The notes: generated by a model from the sequence alone, not told the origin. Shown: positions 56,201-64,000, counted from the stretch's first letter. The stretch: 64,000 nucleotides of DNA from Polynucleobacter sp. (GCA_021737945.1 JAIPCX010000008.1:44992-108991), one strand, 5' to 3'. Numbers and translations are program-made.

Positions 56201-59200
56201 CCGCCACCTGGCGAGTTGTCAGCGCCACTACATCATCAGTCATCAATGCACTAATCTGATAAGAAGTTAAATTTAGTCTTTCGAAGCCATCCCCATACCA
56301 AGTAGCTACGGGTATCGCTTGAATCTGCGCCGTAGTCAGAGCACTAACTTGGTTAGTTCCAAGATAACCAAGCCCAGCGGATGAAAAAACTGCAATGTCA
56401 GCCGTCTCGATCGCTGCAATTTGTGCAGTAGTAAATCCCTGTACTAAATTTTTGGGCCAATTGCCGTATCCGTAATTTGGGTGCAAACCAAGTTCCATGC
56501 CATTGGTAATCGCAACAAATTGACTTGTCGTTAGTGCTACCACCTGCGCCGTAGTAAATCCAGAAACCTGGTGAGTAGACAGACCGCTAATCGCAATAGT
56601 TTGCAAGGAAGTGATCTGAGCTGTTGTCATTGCAACTAGTTGGTCAGTACTCAAGCCAGTCAATTGATCACAAGAAAATACAGCGATATCCCGTGTTTCG
56701 ATCGCAGCAATTTGTGTTGTTGTAAATCCTAAAATCTGATTTTTATGCCAGAGGCCTACAAACGCAAAGAATTGACTCGTCGTCAACGCAACCACCTGCG
56801 CCGTAGTTAATGAACTAATCTGGGCAGTCAACAGATTACTGATTGCGCCAGTTTGCAAGGAAACCAAGTCATTGGTTTCCATAAAAGGGAGCTGAGTAGT
56901 TGTGAGTGCGCTGACCTGTTGGCTCGTTAAAGCCGCCACCTGTTGCGTTGTCAGCGCTACCACCTGCGCGGTAGTTAATGACGAAATTTGTGCAGTACTT
57001 ACCATCGAAATTTGATAGGTAAGCAGAACCGAAATATCCCTAGTTTCAATGGCACGAATTTGGTTCGTATCGAACGCCGAAACTTGATTAGTACCCAATC
57101 CCAGGAACTGGCTCGTCGAAAGTGCTACTACATCAACCGTCTCGATGAAACGGATCTGGGATGATGAAAGATAAGAAGGCGCAATAATAGAAATCTGCGC
57201 TGTCGTAAGCGCGGTAATTTGATTACCACTAAGGCCTTGATATTGAGAGGTCGCAAGCGACGCAATCTGAGAAGTTTTTAGTGAAGATATATCTTCACCA
57301 ATGGCTGCAATCTGATTAGCCCGCCTGAAATAAGTACCTCCAATCCAAGTCTCATACGTATCCTGTACTGGAGATAGAGTACCTATCTGTTGGGTCGTCA
57401 AGGAGGACAGCTGAGTCGAAGAGAAAGCTGCTATCTGAACATCACTCAACACTGCTAAATTGGGCGTCTGAATAGCTGCGACTTGTTTAGTCGCGAGATT
57501 AGTAATTTGTTCCCAATCCAACGCTTGGAATTGACGAGCTGTGAACGCCACAATCTGCGCCGTAGTAAGACTACTAATATCGCGAGTCTCAATCGCCTTA
57601 ATTTGAGCTGTCATCAAAGCTTGCATTGCAATTGTTCGCAGACTCGAAAGTTGCACACCGGTTAAGCCGGCTATTTGCGTAGTCGTAAGAGCGGCAATAC
57701 TATAGGTACTCAATGCAACAATCTGGGCTGTCTTCAAACTAGCCAAGGCCTCTACTGATAACGCGCTCAACGCGGAGGTAGATAAAGCTGCTATACCTGC
57801 CGTAGATATGGCAGCAGATTGAGTAGAACTAAGTGCCCCAACCTGAAGGGCATCAAATGTGGCAACTTGTCTCGTTAAAAGCGCACTGATTTGGCTTGTA
57901 GCTAAAGCTGTTACTTGGTTAGTGCTGAGATTTGCTATTCCTCGCGTAATAATCCCAGTAATTGCAGAGGTTGTCATCGAAGCCAAATCTCTTGTTTCGA
58001 TATCTGAAACAAGATTTGGATCTAATGAAGCAATTTGAAGGTTTGTTAGTGTGCTGAACTGTGAGGTGGACAGTATTCTCACTTGTTCAGCTGTAAATGC
58101 TGCAATCTGAGTTCCCAAAAGAAGCCCGACCTGAGATGTACTCAGCATTCTTATTTCAGCTGGCGTCAATGCCGCAATGTTTTCTGGCGTGAGCAACGTC
58201 ACGTCCAATGTTGAATAAGACGGAAGTGGAGGTGCTGCATCGATGAGTGAAAGTTGGCTAGATTCAATAGCGGACAACTGCTGAGAATTGCCCCCTGCGA
58301 CGATCATCCAATGATCATGCCGAGACTCACCAAAATCATGAATTCCATTCCCGTTTGCATCAATAAATAAATCATCAATGCCGTCACCATCTTCATCAAT
58401 GGCATCCATTGCCACCATGATTAGTGCATCTTTTCCAATATTCGAAAGAATGGTGTTGGCAGCGAAATTTATTCCAGCACTGTTAAAGGAGCCTTCGATA
58501 TCAGATACGTTGTAGTCAAAAAATTTATACCTGAAACCATTCGCGAGAATCAGTTGGTCATTACTATCAAAATCTTGCAGAACGACTACACCACCGGTGG
58601 ATTGAACTGCTGATAAATTATATTGATCTTTAGCGGTGCTGCCAGTGCCGGTACCGATTAAGATGTGTGAGTTAAAGGGGCTTTGCTCATCAAAGGCTAC
58701 CGCCGTTATACGCTCATTAAAACCATTGCTACCTGCTGTACTTTTACCGAAATTAAAAACGCTCAGTTGGCTAGGTTCATCAGCGTAGGTAAAAGCTAGT
58801 TTCTCAATAAAGTAGTACGGCGCTTTGGTATCAAACTGCTTGACTACATTAATGTCACCCGTGACCTGGGTCGTATAAATTCCATTATCAAAGCTAGACT
58901 GCTCATAGTTAATGAGTAACGATTTTCCGTCAACTCCCCGAGACAACCGAATATCAGTCCAAAAATCTGCAATGCTGTCAATAAGGATCGCATCCTTGTT
59001 GTTGATGCCTGCAACCCTGCTACCCATATCGCGGATAGTCGTGGTACCTATGTCTAACGTAGGTGTATCACTCGAAATCCTGAATTCGTATAAATCCGAA
59101 CCCGAGCCCCCCACTGCTTGGTCTCCGCCACCGCCCGACAGTACAATAATATCCGCGCCACGGGAGCCAACTGCTACATCTTTAATGTCAGAGTCTTCAA

Positions 59201-61211
59201 CCTTTACGCCTGTGCGCTCGCTCTTCAAACCAATGCGCGTGACGTTACCTTCACCGGTCATTGCATCAGAATAAGCGCTACCTTCAAGCAACTCTACTGC
59301 CAAATCTGGCGCTGGTGCTATGCCACTCAACCCTGCATCAATAATAAAAGGGGTAATATTAAAATCAACCCATACACCACGAATTTGATCAAAATAGGAA
59401 TTTGTTCTAAGGTCGTTATTATCTCCGGTGTTAATAATTGCTTGATATGATTTTCCATCACTTGTAATCGTTAATACTGATCCGGACATGCTCAAAGCAG
59501 AATTAGTGAGTGCTTGATCTGAAACAACGACAATTTCATCACCAATCAACGTGCTATTGCTAAGGACGCCTGCGCCCGGTGCTGACAATCCAAACATAAC
59601 TATTTTGTCTAGATCTTGCGTTGGTAAAGGCTGAATAGTGTCTAGATACAAGGCGCTTAACTGGCCTGTCGATAAAGCAGCTACTTGTGCTGAACCAAGA
59701 GAGCTAACTTGAGCCGTCGATAGTGAGGCTAGCTCTGAAGTACTGAGCGCTGAAATTTGCTGAGAGCTAAGTGAACTAATATCACCACTCAACATTGGAG
59801 ATGGTGTGGGCAATGGAAAAGTTTGACTGCTTAATGAAACAAAAAATAAGTCTTTACCTGCACTCGTGTACATTACATCGTCACCAGCACCACCCTCAAT
59901 GACATTAACTTCGCCTACACTAGCGTTGGCACGCGAACCGTATAGTCGATCATTGCCAGCACCACCAATCAGTACATCGCTTCCGTCACCACCGTAGATA
60001 ACGTCATTACCGTCAAAGCCTGCTAAGACTGCCGTACCTGTTAAATGGGAGACGATGAAATCGTCCCGCATACTACCTAGCACACCTTCAACGCTGGTAA
60101 TTTCATCTACCTTGTTGCCATTATCAATGCTTACAGAAGCATCGTCATTCCAATCTAAAAACTCACTACTAGAGCGACCAACTATGCTTCTACCGTTATC
60201 TTCTAATACGATAGTGACACCTGTCGTGAGCTTAGATTCAAAAACGCCAGGTGGAATCCAAGCGCCACTTATAGACTCGAGCTCTGGATCTATTTGCGAT
60301 ACAGGTAGACCTATTGCATTTGGATCTTCTAACGGGTCAACATATACGTTATTAAAATTTGCAGAAAAATTCGATTCGCCGCGATAATCTACGTAATCGA
60401 TTTTTCCTTGGCCATCTCCACCGATAATGACGTTAGCACCCTCACCAGGGGCAAACACTTCAGAGCGCGAATCACTACCTTGTAGGAAGTCGTTGCCGGC
60501 ACCAGTGGCTATGGCATTAAATGCCTTCCCATCAGCAGCTGTAGAAAATGTTAGATAGTTTGAACCAGAAACACCCGCGCCAAACAACGTTCCACTCGTT
60601 CCAGCAACATCATCGTCAAAACTAAAATTAATGTCCGATCCGCCTTGAATGACAAGACGATTAATAGTGTCCGTTGGCGTCAGCGTTGAGACAGGACTGC
60701 CGGTAGGATTGAAGATGACATCAAAATTAGTAATCGTGCCGCTAGTGCTTAAGCTCTCTGCGCGACCGACTTCAAAGATCGCATTGCCATTGGTAGCATC
60801 ATCCGTAACACGGCCAGAAACACGGTTTAAAAAATCTAATTGAGTCAGGCTTAAATGACTGTCGCCACCACTGCTATCTGCCAAAAGTACAGGCTGACCC
60901 CAGCCGCCAGGAATAATTCCACCTGTAGAATTTGAAAATGCAGAAAACTCGCTAAGGGTAGGAAGCGTAATGGTGTAGTTATTAAAGCTTAATGATCTTG
61001 TAGCCAAGCTAGATGACGTATCCAACCCATTATTGAATATCCCGTCTAACATTCCATGGTTAACGCCATACGAGCCGTAACCACTTCCACCATAGCTGTC
61101 ACTAAGGCTAGCCGAGTAATAGGTAACGCCATCTTGAGTGGACATAGAGGACGACAGAGAAATGTCATATCCCCCAACAATACCCAAATGAATACTTGTC
61201 ATATCACTCAT
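53220..61211 (-). CDS. Giant RTX-like secreted protein with octapeptide array
   Basis: 2663 residues. RTX-type nonapeptides (GGDGSDVLIGGAGNDRLYG near 410 and GGSGSDLYEF near 700) suggest calcium-dependent folding after type I secretion. A short block near 480-530 and a long one at about 1005-2380 consist of octapeptides of the type L-[ST]-T-x-Q-[IV]-x-[AS], interrupted by aromatic inserts. The last 270 residues carry DLNGDGI, DINNDGK, DINKDGQ, DTNKDGV and DIDGNGV loops, like EF-hand/dockerin calcium sites. No classical signal peptide; the C-terminus (VNDKIHLIIS) fits a type I signal. No transporter genes lie in the window. GAGG precedes the ATG. Adhesin or biofilm function is likely but unproven. 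Confidence 0.88.
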   Translation of the reverse strand: MSDMTSIHLGIVGGYDISLSSSMSTQDGVTYYSASLSDSYGGSGYGSYGVNHGMLDGIFNNGLDTSSSLATRSLSFNNYTITLPTLSEFSAFSNSTGGIIPGGWGQPVLLADSSGGDSHLSLTQLDFLNRVSGRVTDDATNGNAIFEVGRAESLSTSGTITNFDVIFNPTGSPVSTLTPTDTINRLVIQGGSDINFSFDDDVAGTSGTLFGAGVSGSNYLTFSTAADGKAFNAIATGAGNDFLQGSDSRSEVFAPGEGANVIIGGDGQGKIDYVDYRGESNFSANFNNVYVDPLEDPNAIGLPVSQIDPELESISGAWIPPGVFESKLTTGVTIVLEDNGRSIVGRSSSEFLDWNDDASVSIDNGNKVDEITSVEGVLGSMRDDFIVSHLTGTAVLAGFDGNDVIYGGDGSDVLIGGAGNDRLYGSRANASVGEVNVIEGGAGDDVMYTSAGKDLFFVSLSSQTFPLPTPSPMLSGDISSLSSQQISALSTSELASLSTAQVSSLGSAQVAALSTGQLSALYLDTIQPLPTQDLDKIVMFGLSAPGAGVLSNSTLIGDEIVVVSDQALTNSALSMSGSVLTITSDGKSYQAIINTGDNNDLRTNSYFDQIRGVWVDFNITPFIIDAGLSGIAPAPDLAVELLEGSAYSDAMTGEGNVTRIGLKSERTGVKVEDSDIKDVAVGSRGADIIVLSGGGGDQAVGGSGSDLYEFRISSDTPTLDIGTTTIRDMGSRVAGINNKDAILIDSIADFWTDIRLSRGVDGKSLLINYEQSSFDNGIYTTQVTGDINVVKQFDTKAPYYFIEKLAFTYADEPSQLSVFNFGKSTAGSNGFNERITAVAFDEQSPFNSHILIGTGTGSTAKDQYNLSAVQSTGGVVVLQDFDSNDQLILANGFRYKFFDYNVSDIEGSFNSAGINFAANTILSNIGKDALIMVAMDAIDEDGDGIDDLFIDANGNGIHDFGESRHDHWMIVAGGNSQQLSAIESSQLSLIDAAPPLPSYSTLDVTLLTPENIAALTPAEIRMLSTSQVGLLLGTQIAAFTAEQVRILSTSQFSTLTNLQIASLDPNLVSDIETRDLASMTTSAITGIITRGIANLSTNQVTALATSQISALLTRQVATFDALQVGALSSTQSAAISTAGIAALSTSALSALSVEALASLKTAQIVALSTYSIAALTTTQIAGLTGVQLSSLRTIAMQALMTAQIKAIETRDISSLTTAQIVAFTARQFQALDWEQITNLATKQVAAIQTPNLAVLSDVQIAAFSSTQLSSLTTQQIGTLSPVQDTYETWIGGTYFRRANQIAAIGEDISSLKTSQIASLATSQYQGLSGNQITALTTAQISIIAPSYLSSSQIRFIETVDVVALSTSQFLGLGTNQVSAFDTNQIRAIETRDISVLLTYQISMVSTAQISSLTTAQVVALTTQQVAALTSQQVSALTTTQLPFMETNDLVSLQTGAISNLLTAQISSLTTAQVVALTTSQFFAFVGLWHKNQILGFTTTQIAAIETRDIAVFSCDQLTGLSTDQLVAMTTAQITSLQTIAISGLSTHQVSGFTTAQVVALTTSQFVAITNGMELGLHPNYGYGNWPKNLVQGFTTAQIAAIETADIAVFSSAGLGYLGTNQVSALTTAQIQAIPVATWYGDGFERLNLTSYQISALMTDDVVALTTRQVAALTSVQVSVLTTTQTAVLETQDLASLQTGAISNLLTAQISSLTTAQVAALTTSQFVAITNGSKTEYAYNPIRGSWDYWPKNLVQGFTTAQIAAIETRDIAVWSSMGLIYLNTNQISALTTDQIQTLPITPDTGWRYDYGGMVTIETLALTSAQLGGLETQDVMALTTRQVSSLTSAQFRGLRTEQISVIETRDISVLQSGVINNISTEQISALTTTQVVALTTTQFMAFNVLPYIGTGGQMSGFTTAQIAAIETWDIAWLSTRVLNSLMSNQVQALTTDQIASISVVNGYEMYWSPNVYFEYYGSLSSIGSTLIMAFGTDDIAALTTTQFSALSMNIVPILSSAQVTAIETNDIRALGSRHFAVMSSVQLTALSTAQVAAMTTSALVYGLYSQQVSTLSTNQIAALSTAALDLFSSATITAMTSIQFAALMTAQINILDSQQVIAMDSIDFSALGTSQIAAFSTQALAYGVTAADLMILGKAQVAALSTNVIDVLSADSISVLGSAQVGALATSQVSVLDSQQVVALSSVQTGSFSTAQIAAMSTSALGYGLTANQISALSTAQVWTLGASVVDMFSSWSMARLTSSQLGVFSTAQMAILDSAQIRAIDSNDLTAFSTAQLASISNASAVGFTSQELRALTSMQMSAFSTAQLSYIQSSSFAYMSSTQLLGMSTAGIAALGMANGGYTSTQLDYIFSQQINAISTVAAVQLAKFGFVTPVVMDLNGDGIQTTTAENGVTFDINNDGKADQTAWVARGDGLLVRDINKDGQINNGSELFGSATSLGKGMTAADGYAAMRALDTNKDGVLDAKDAAFGELMVWTDIDGNGVTGANELTNLSDLGINSISLNATKSTENNNGNLIGLMGSYTTTDGKTHTMGDVWFQTDAAGERVFDLAAIARAAGTSKVDMSNAQADTLKVTLADVLAVGTPDILSGTSTVTITGDSGDVVHLTGAAGSGWSLAGTQTDGADTYMVYVNQNAHLMVNDKIHLIIS
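54070..58200 (-). repeat. Octapeptide-coding (24-bp) repeat array inside the giant gene
   Basis: Degenerate 24-bp units encode L-[ST]-T-x-Q-[IVL]-x-[AS]; an uninterrupted stretch this long would hold about 170 units. Higher-order duplications exist: a 70-bp stretch at 56061-56130 recurs identically at 56793-56862, and the NLVQGFTTAQIAAIET segments recur near 55900 and 56400. The array should be prone to length changes by recombination. Confidence 0.85.
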
Positions 61212-61674
61212 GGCGACAACCTCAATATTGAAAATAGAAAATTAAACTGGATCGGGATTAACAAAGCATCAAAATTCATGGGAACCACGGTTAGCTAATA
61301 ACTAAGAGCCGCATTTATAAAGTATTAAAATATATATTTAATATTACATATCTATATTACATATAGATATCAAATATTGAATGATTTGTGGGCATTCAAT
61401 GAACCTTTATAAATTTTAAATATTTAAGTTGAAACAGCCAATCCGTATTCCCCACCCCTAAATCTTTTGCGGTGTATTGGTAGAGTCTTCCGGATGTATG
61501 GCGGTCTTTAAGTGGAGAAATCACGGTTCCTAGAGAATCTCACCAGAGGAAAGTATTCTAGATGTGGCGTTGTAATCAGTGTTTTGAGGATTAACTGAGT
61601 CTATTTTTTTACTAATAACATAGATTCATGTTGTGGAGAATAATCCTTAAAAAAATAAACATATTAAAAAAATA
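61212..61674. other. Upstream region of the giant gene
   Basis: 463 bp, very AT-rich near 61315-61380 with repeated ATATTTA/TACATA elements. It must contain the promoter of the giant gene, but I cannot single out a -35/-10 pair. A plus-strand frame at 61628-61828 is antisense to the frameshifted gene and not called. Confidence 0.5.
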
Positions 61675-62158
61675 TCATTTTATACGAATGCGCTCTTTCT
61701 GTTCTAGATATCTTGCATCTATATCAAAAATAATTACTCGAATTGATATTTTTCCACTATTTTCTGTCAGCTTTCTAAATACACTTTCTAATTCAATTAT
61801 CGGCAAACTCTCTCGGACAAAACCGTAATGTGTAAAAATTAACTATTTCAGAACCAATAGAATTTGCAGCTTCTATTAGATCGTCAATCATCTCGGTAAC
61901 TTCTTTTTTCCCATCAGTCTTTGGCAAAAGAATAAGCTTCGGCTCTAAATCCTGAAGAACAGCTAACTCTGAAAATCTCATTACTCTTGTAGCCGCACCA
62001 TGAATTCGTGTTTGATTCCAATTAAACTTTTTGCTAATTTGTTCTAGAGGTGCCCCACAGCCAGGATTTGCTGTCGCAGTAATCGTATCTGATTCAATTG
62101 ATGGAATGAATCCAACAAAGTAACGATCTGATTTCAAGGGTCGAAAAATAGTTTCCAT
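61675..62158 (-). pseudogene. Orphan-family protein (paralogue B), frameshifted
   Basis: The intact frame from the ATG at 62158 stops at 61793 after 121 residues (ending FYTLRFCPREFADN). In the neighbouring frame the minus strand reads IFTHYGFVRES and later VIIFDIDARYLEQ down to a TGA at 61677-61675, matching FTHFGF and WDIDIRGLKEL of the two paralogues. Removing one T from the T5 run (A5 at 61834-61838 on the plus strand) restores one continuous protein. It is thus a single-base frameshift, a programmed slip or a sequencing error. ATATAN near 29 and LILLPKT near 76 are conserved. It follows the MerR-like gene by one base. Confidence 0.75.
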
Positions 62159-62159
62159 G

Positions 62160-63008
62160 CTAATTAATTTTTTTAGTCATTTTTTTAAATTTACTGATTA
62201 CTTTAGTTATTATCGATTTATCGTCTACTAGCTCATCTAATATGTATTTTATTTGTGCTATAAAAAAGTGTTGCTCGTCGATTAATTTTTGTTGCTCATA
62301 GAACTGTTTTTGTTGCTCGTCGAACTGTTTTTCAATTTGTTTTAAAAGATACTCCATATACGCTGCTTGCTTTTCTTTGTCGTATTGACTTTGGGTTAAT
62401 TTATTCGAAATATCTTGTAAATACCTTAATTGACTATCCACTTTTTCATCTTGATCATATTTTATTTTTTCCAAAAGATAGTTCTGTTCTTTCTTAAAGC
62501 TTTCAAGCAGTATTTCAAAATTCATTGCTGTTTTTTGTAATTGAATTCTTTCTTCATGAGTATTTTTTTTCCATTCATTGATCTCCGAAACTAACTCCTC
62601 TTCCAATAATTGTTGCTTGCTATTGTTTGGTGTGTTTTTTGATCTAATAATTTCTTTACGATATGTTTCGGTAATGATTGTTGCCCGGTCTTTTTCTGGC
62701 TTCAACAATTCCTGCTCTAGTTTTTCCATAGAAGCATCTAGATTGAATTTGCCAATTACTTCCAGTGGCACACCCTCGTCCACCAATTTCCTTGCAACCA
62801 AGAGCTGAAGCATGTGCTTGAAATGAAACGCTGCTTCTCTACCAAGTCGATTGGGCTTGTCTAGTACTCCCTGTGCGGCGTAATACCTAATTAGCCGCAT
62901 GGTTAATTTCTCTGGCTTAACCCCCACAGCTTTGCCTAGAGTTTTTGCTCTTTCTGACAACTCTGCTGCGGTTCCCCAGAAACCTCTAAAACTTTCAAAT
63001 ACATTCAT
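62160..63008 (-). CDS. MerR-type HTH regulator with long coiled coil
   Basis: 282 residues. The N-terminus has a MerR-like winged helix (RLIRYYAAQGVLDKPNR, then GREAAFHFKHMLQLLVARKL), followed by an EGVPLEVIGKF segment and a Gln/Glu/Lys-rich coiled coil to the end (QFDEQQKQFYEQQKLIDEQ). GGAGGTGA precedes the ATG. It is the first gene of a unit with paralogue B and diverges from paralogue C; the palindrome at 63043-63057 in between is a likely operator. It may regulate both paralogues. Confidence 0.78.
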   Translation of the reverse strand: MNVFESFRGFWGTAAELSERAKTLGKAVGVKPEKLTMRLIRYYAAQGVLDKPNRLGREAAFHFKHMLQLLVARKLVDEGVPLEVIGKFNLDASMEKLEQELLKPEKDRATIITETYRKEIIRSKNTPNNSKQQLLEEELVSEINEWKKNTHEERIQLQKTAMNFEILLESFKKEQNYLLEKIKYDQDEKVDSQLRYLQDISNKLTQSQYDKEKQAAYMEYLLKQIEKQFDEQQKQFYEQQKLIDEQHFFIAQIKYILDELVDDKSIITKVISKFKKMTKKIN

Positions 63009-63027
63009 TTATCACCTCCATGCAGCA

Positions 63028-63057
63028 TTTATAAACACTGTCATTGACACTGTCAAT
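63028..63057 (-). promoter_or_regulatory. Promoter with MerR-like palindromic operator
   Basis: On the minus strand TTGACA (63056-63051), 17 bp, TATAAA (63033-63028). The palindrome ATTGACA-C-TGTCAAT at 63043-63057 covers the -35. A second TGTCA just inside suggests a half-site. Confidence 0.7.
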
Positions 63058-63152
63058 AAATTTCTGTAACTTCTATTCGTAAGCTTTGAATCTTTTTAAA
63101 ATGGAATTATGGTTTCTTTTTAATACTTAGAGAAGTTGCGCAAGGAGGTGAT

Positions 63153-63740
63153 GTGAAAATTGTGTTTCGTGTGAGCGTAAGTACCTCTGATGAGATGTTA
63201 ATGGGACATAAGCTGTGGTTCTCGGATATCAATGGCGTGGAAGCTATATCCGCTACAGCAAGCTCTGATGGCTTTACACCTCTCAATGCGCTAGCTCGGA
63301 CTTATGGCTGGAACAGGGACTTGGTCGATATTGCTGCGGCTGAATGCAACTTGCGAAGGGAAGTCGCAATCGTTAGTCAATTGACACCTACCCTGTTGTT
63401 AGTACCAAAGACAGTAGGTCGGTTAACTTACAAACACACCGTAGAAGGCTATGCTGTCGAATTACTGAGGGCAGCAAAACATCTGAAGATTGAGAGGCTT
63501 CATTTCACTCATTTTGGATTTATTCAAAGCCATGATGCAACAAAAGATTTTGTCAGAATTCTAGAAATTTTTTTGAACCCACTAATCGAGTTGTCATTGA
63601 GGGAATTGATATGGGAAATCGATATCAGAGGCCTGAAAGCTTTAGAGGATGCATATCACGATGTGCGTATCAGATTCCGATTGCTAGAAAACAAACCCAA
63701 TATAATTTTCTCTCGAAAATCAAGAAATAGTTATTTTTAG
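63153..63740 (+). CDS. Orphan-family protein (paralogue C)
   Basis: 195 residues, complete and clearly similar over its length to the protein at 43679-44338: MKIVFRVSVSTSDEMLMGHK, EAISATAS near 30, GFTPLNALARTYGWN near 40, LLLVPKTVG near 81, HFTHFGFI near 118 and WEIDIRGLKAL near 151. AAGGAGGTGAT precedes its GTG/ATG region at the correct distance. It diverges from the MerR-type gene and probably shares its operator. Function unknown; see paralogue A for the macro-domain idea. Confidence 0.75.
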   Translation: MKIVFRVSVSTSDEMLMGHKLWFSDINGVEAISATASSDGFTPLNALARTYGWNRDLVDIAAAECNLRREVAIVSQLTPTLLLVPKTVGRLTYKHTVEGYAVELLRAAKHLKIERLHFTHFGFIQSHDATKDFVRILEIFLNPLIELSLRELIWEIDIRGLKALEDAYHDVRIRFRLLENKPNIIFSRKSRNSYF

Positions 63741-63861
63741 GTGTTTAAAATACTGCATAACAATTAAAAAAAAGGGAGGATAAGCAAATAGATTAACTGC
63801 ACATATGTGGGTGTTTTATGATTTTTCTGAGGTGCGAACTAATTCAGATGGAGATAAGTAT

Positions 63862-64000
63862 TGAATCGCCCCGGGTTTACTAGACACTTCTTAGCCTATA
63901 AATTTAGGCCTATAAGGGGGTGTCATGAGTGCGAAGCGATATACCGAGGAATTTCGAATTGAGGCAGTCAAGCAGGTAACGGATCGGGGGCATCCTGTTG
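63862..64000 (+). mobile_element. Left end of an IS3-family insertion sequence (continues past the window)
   Basis: The terminal repeat TGAATCGCCCCGGGTTTACT at 63862 resembles IS3-family ends (TGAAyCGCCCCGGGTTT). The orfA start follows 63 bp later. The right end and target duplication are outside the window. Confidence 0.85.
63925..64000 (+). CDS. IS3-family transposase OrfA, N-terminal part (cut by window edge)
   Basis: 25 residues up to the edge (MSAKRYTEEFRIEAVKQVTD and on), the typical start of the helix-turn-helix protein OrfA (transposase_8 family). It binds the IS ends and is normally joined to OrfB by a -1 frameshift. AAGGGGG lies four bases before the ATG. The rest, including the DDE OrfB, is beyond the window. 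Confidence 0.92.
   Translation, partial: MSAKRYTEEFRIEAVKQVTDRGHPV

Noticed and set aside
54070..58200. CRISPR-like repetitive array
   Set aside because: The 24-bp repeats are degenerate, lie in frame inside one long coding sequence and have no constant repeat/variable spacer pattern.

Overview
This 64 kb window looks like an accessory (defence/genomic-island type) stretch of a Gram-negative proteobacterial chromosome. A betaproteobacterium is my best guess: it has lipoprotein lipoboxes, periplasmic and outer-membrane proteins, an IS3-type end, and a giant RTX-like protein with L-S/T-T-x-Q repeats. No ribosomal or core metabolic genes are present, so the taxonomic call is only inference. By eye, base composition changes along the window: about 1-7.1 kb is clearly GC-richer than the AT-rich defence operons at 7.9-17.5 kb and 18.5-23.5 kb, which suggests separate acquisitions.

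Layout. (i) 1-7.1 kb, minus strand: a DNA-modification/defence operon of a PLD-nuclease/SNF2-helicase fusion, an Eco57I-like N6-adenine methyltransferase with its own target-recognition region, and a 5-methylcytosine methyltransferase cut by the window edge. (ii) 7.9-9.2 kb: a DUF2130 protein with a PD-(D/E)XK-like core. (iii) 9.7-17.5 kb: a three-gene operon of a small protein, a 2066-residue protein with an AAA+/STAND-like P-loop, and a 365-residue protein with a C-terminal RNSLAH (Rx4H, HEPN-RNase-like) motif. I do not recognise it as a named system. (iv) 17.9-24.6 kb: a 554-bp direct repeat, the 5' part of a WYL-domain regulator gene starting exactly at its ATG, brackets a helicase-Vsr-like nuclease of about 1500 residues plus a small gene. 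The second copy is a complete WYL regulator. (v) 24.8-33 kb: a YbjN-like protein, a higBA toxin-antitoxin pair, a SprT-like metalloprotease, and an operon with a lipoprotein, a VIT-VWA protein, a CxxC protein and a DUF3857-transglutaminase. (vi) 33-40 kb: a HIT-HNH pair and a minus-strand WYL regulator / RecB-like nuclease-helicase / DUF1810 operon. (vii) 40.2-44.8 kb: PcfJ-like, HD-domain and orphan genes. (viii) 44.8-52.3 kb: a divergent envelope cluster with a TPR-trypsin-like protease, LPP20-like and DUF4384 proteins facing a caspase-like lipoprotein. (ix) 52.3-53.2 kb: a non-coding segment with iterated palindromes, a long inverted repeat, a bidirectional terminator and a tRNA 3'-end remnant that may be an old attachment site. 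(x) 53.2-61.2 kb: a 2663-residue RTX-like protein with a long octapeptide array. (xi) 61.7-63.7 kb: two members of an orphan family (a third is at 43.7 kb) around a MerR-type regulator. (xii) 63.86 kb to the end: the left end of an IS3-family element.

The strongest unexplained signal is a promoter-like module found eight times between 9.4 and 48.6 kb: RGCTCA-N5-TGAGCY, then 10-11 bp later a -10 hexamer such as TATAAC/TATAAT. It always sits in an intergenic region and points at a gene or operon start. In three places (27.1, 39.97/40.4 and 48.6 kb) two copies point outward between divergent transcription units. It precedes the 2066-residue ATPase operon, the YbjN pair, sprT-like, the VIT-VWA/transglutaminase operon, the WYL-helicase operon, the PcfJ operon and both arms of the caspase/trypsin cluster. 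This suggests one regulator, plausibly a WYL protein, coordinates most of the accessory cargo. All assignments come from reading the sequence only; no database search was run.
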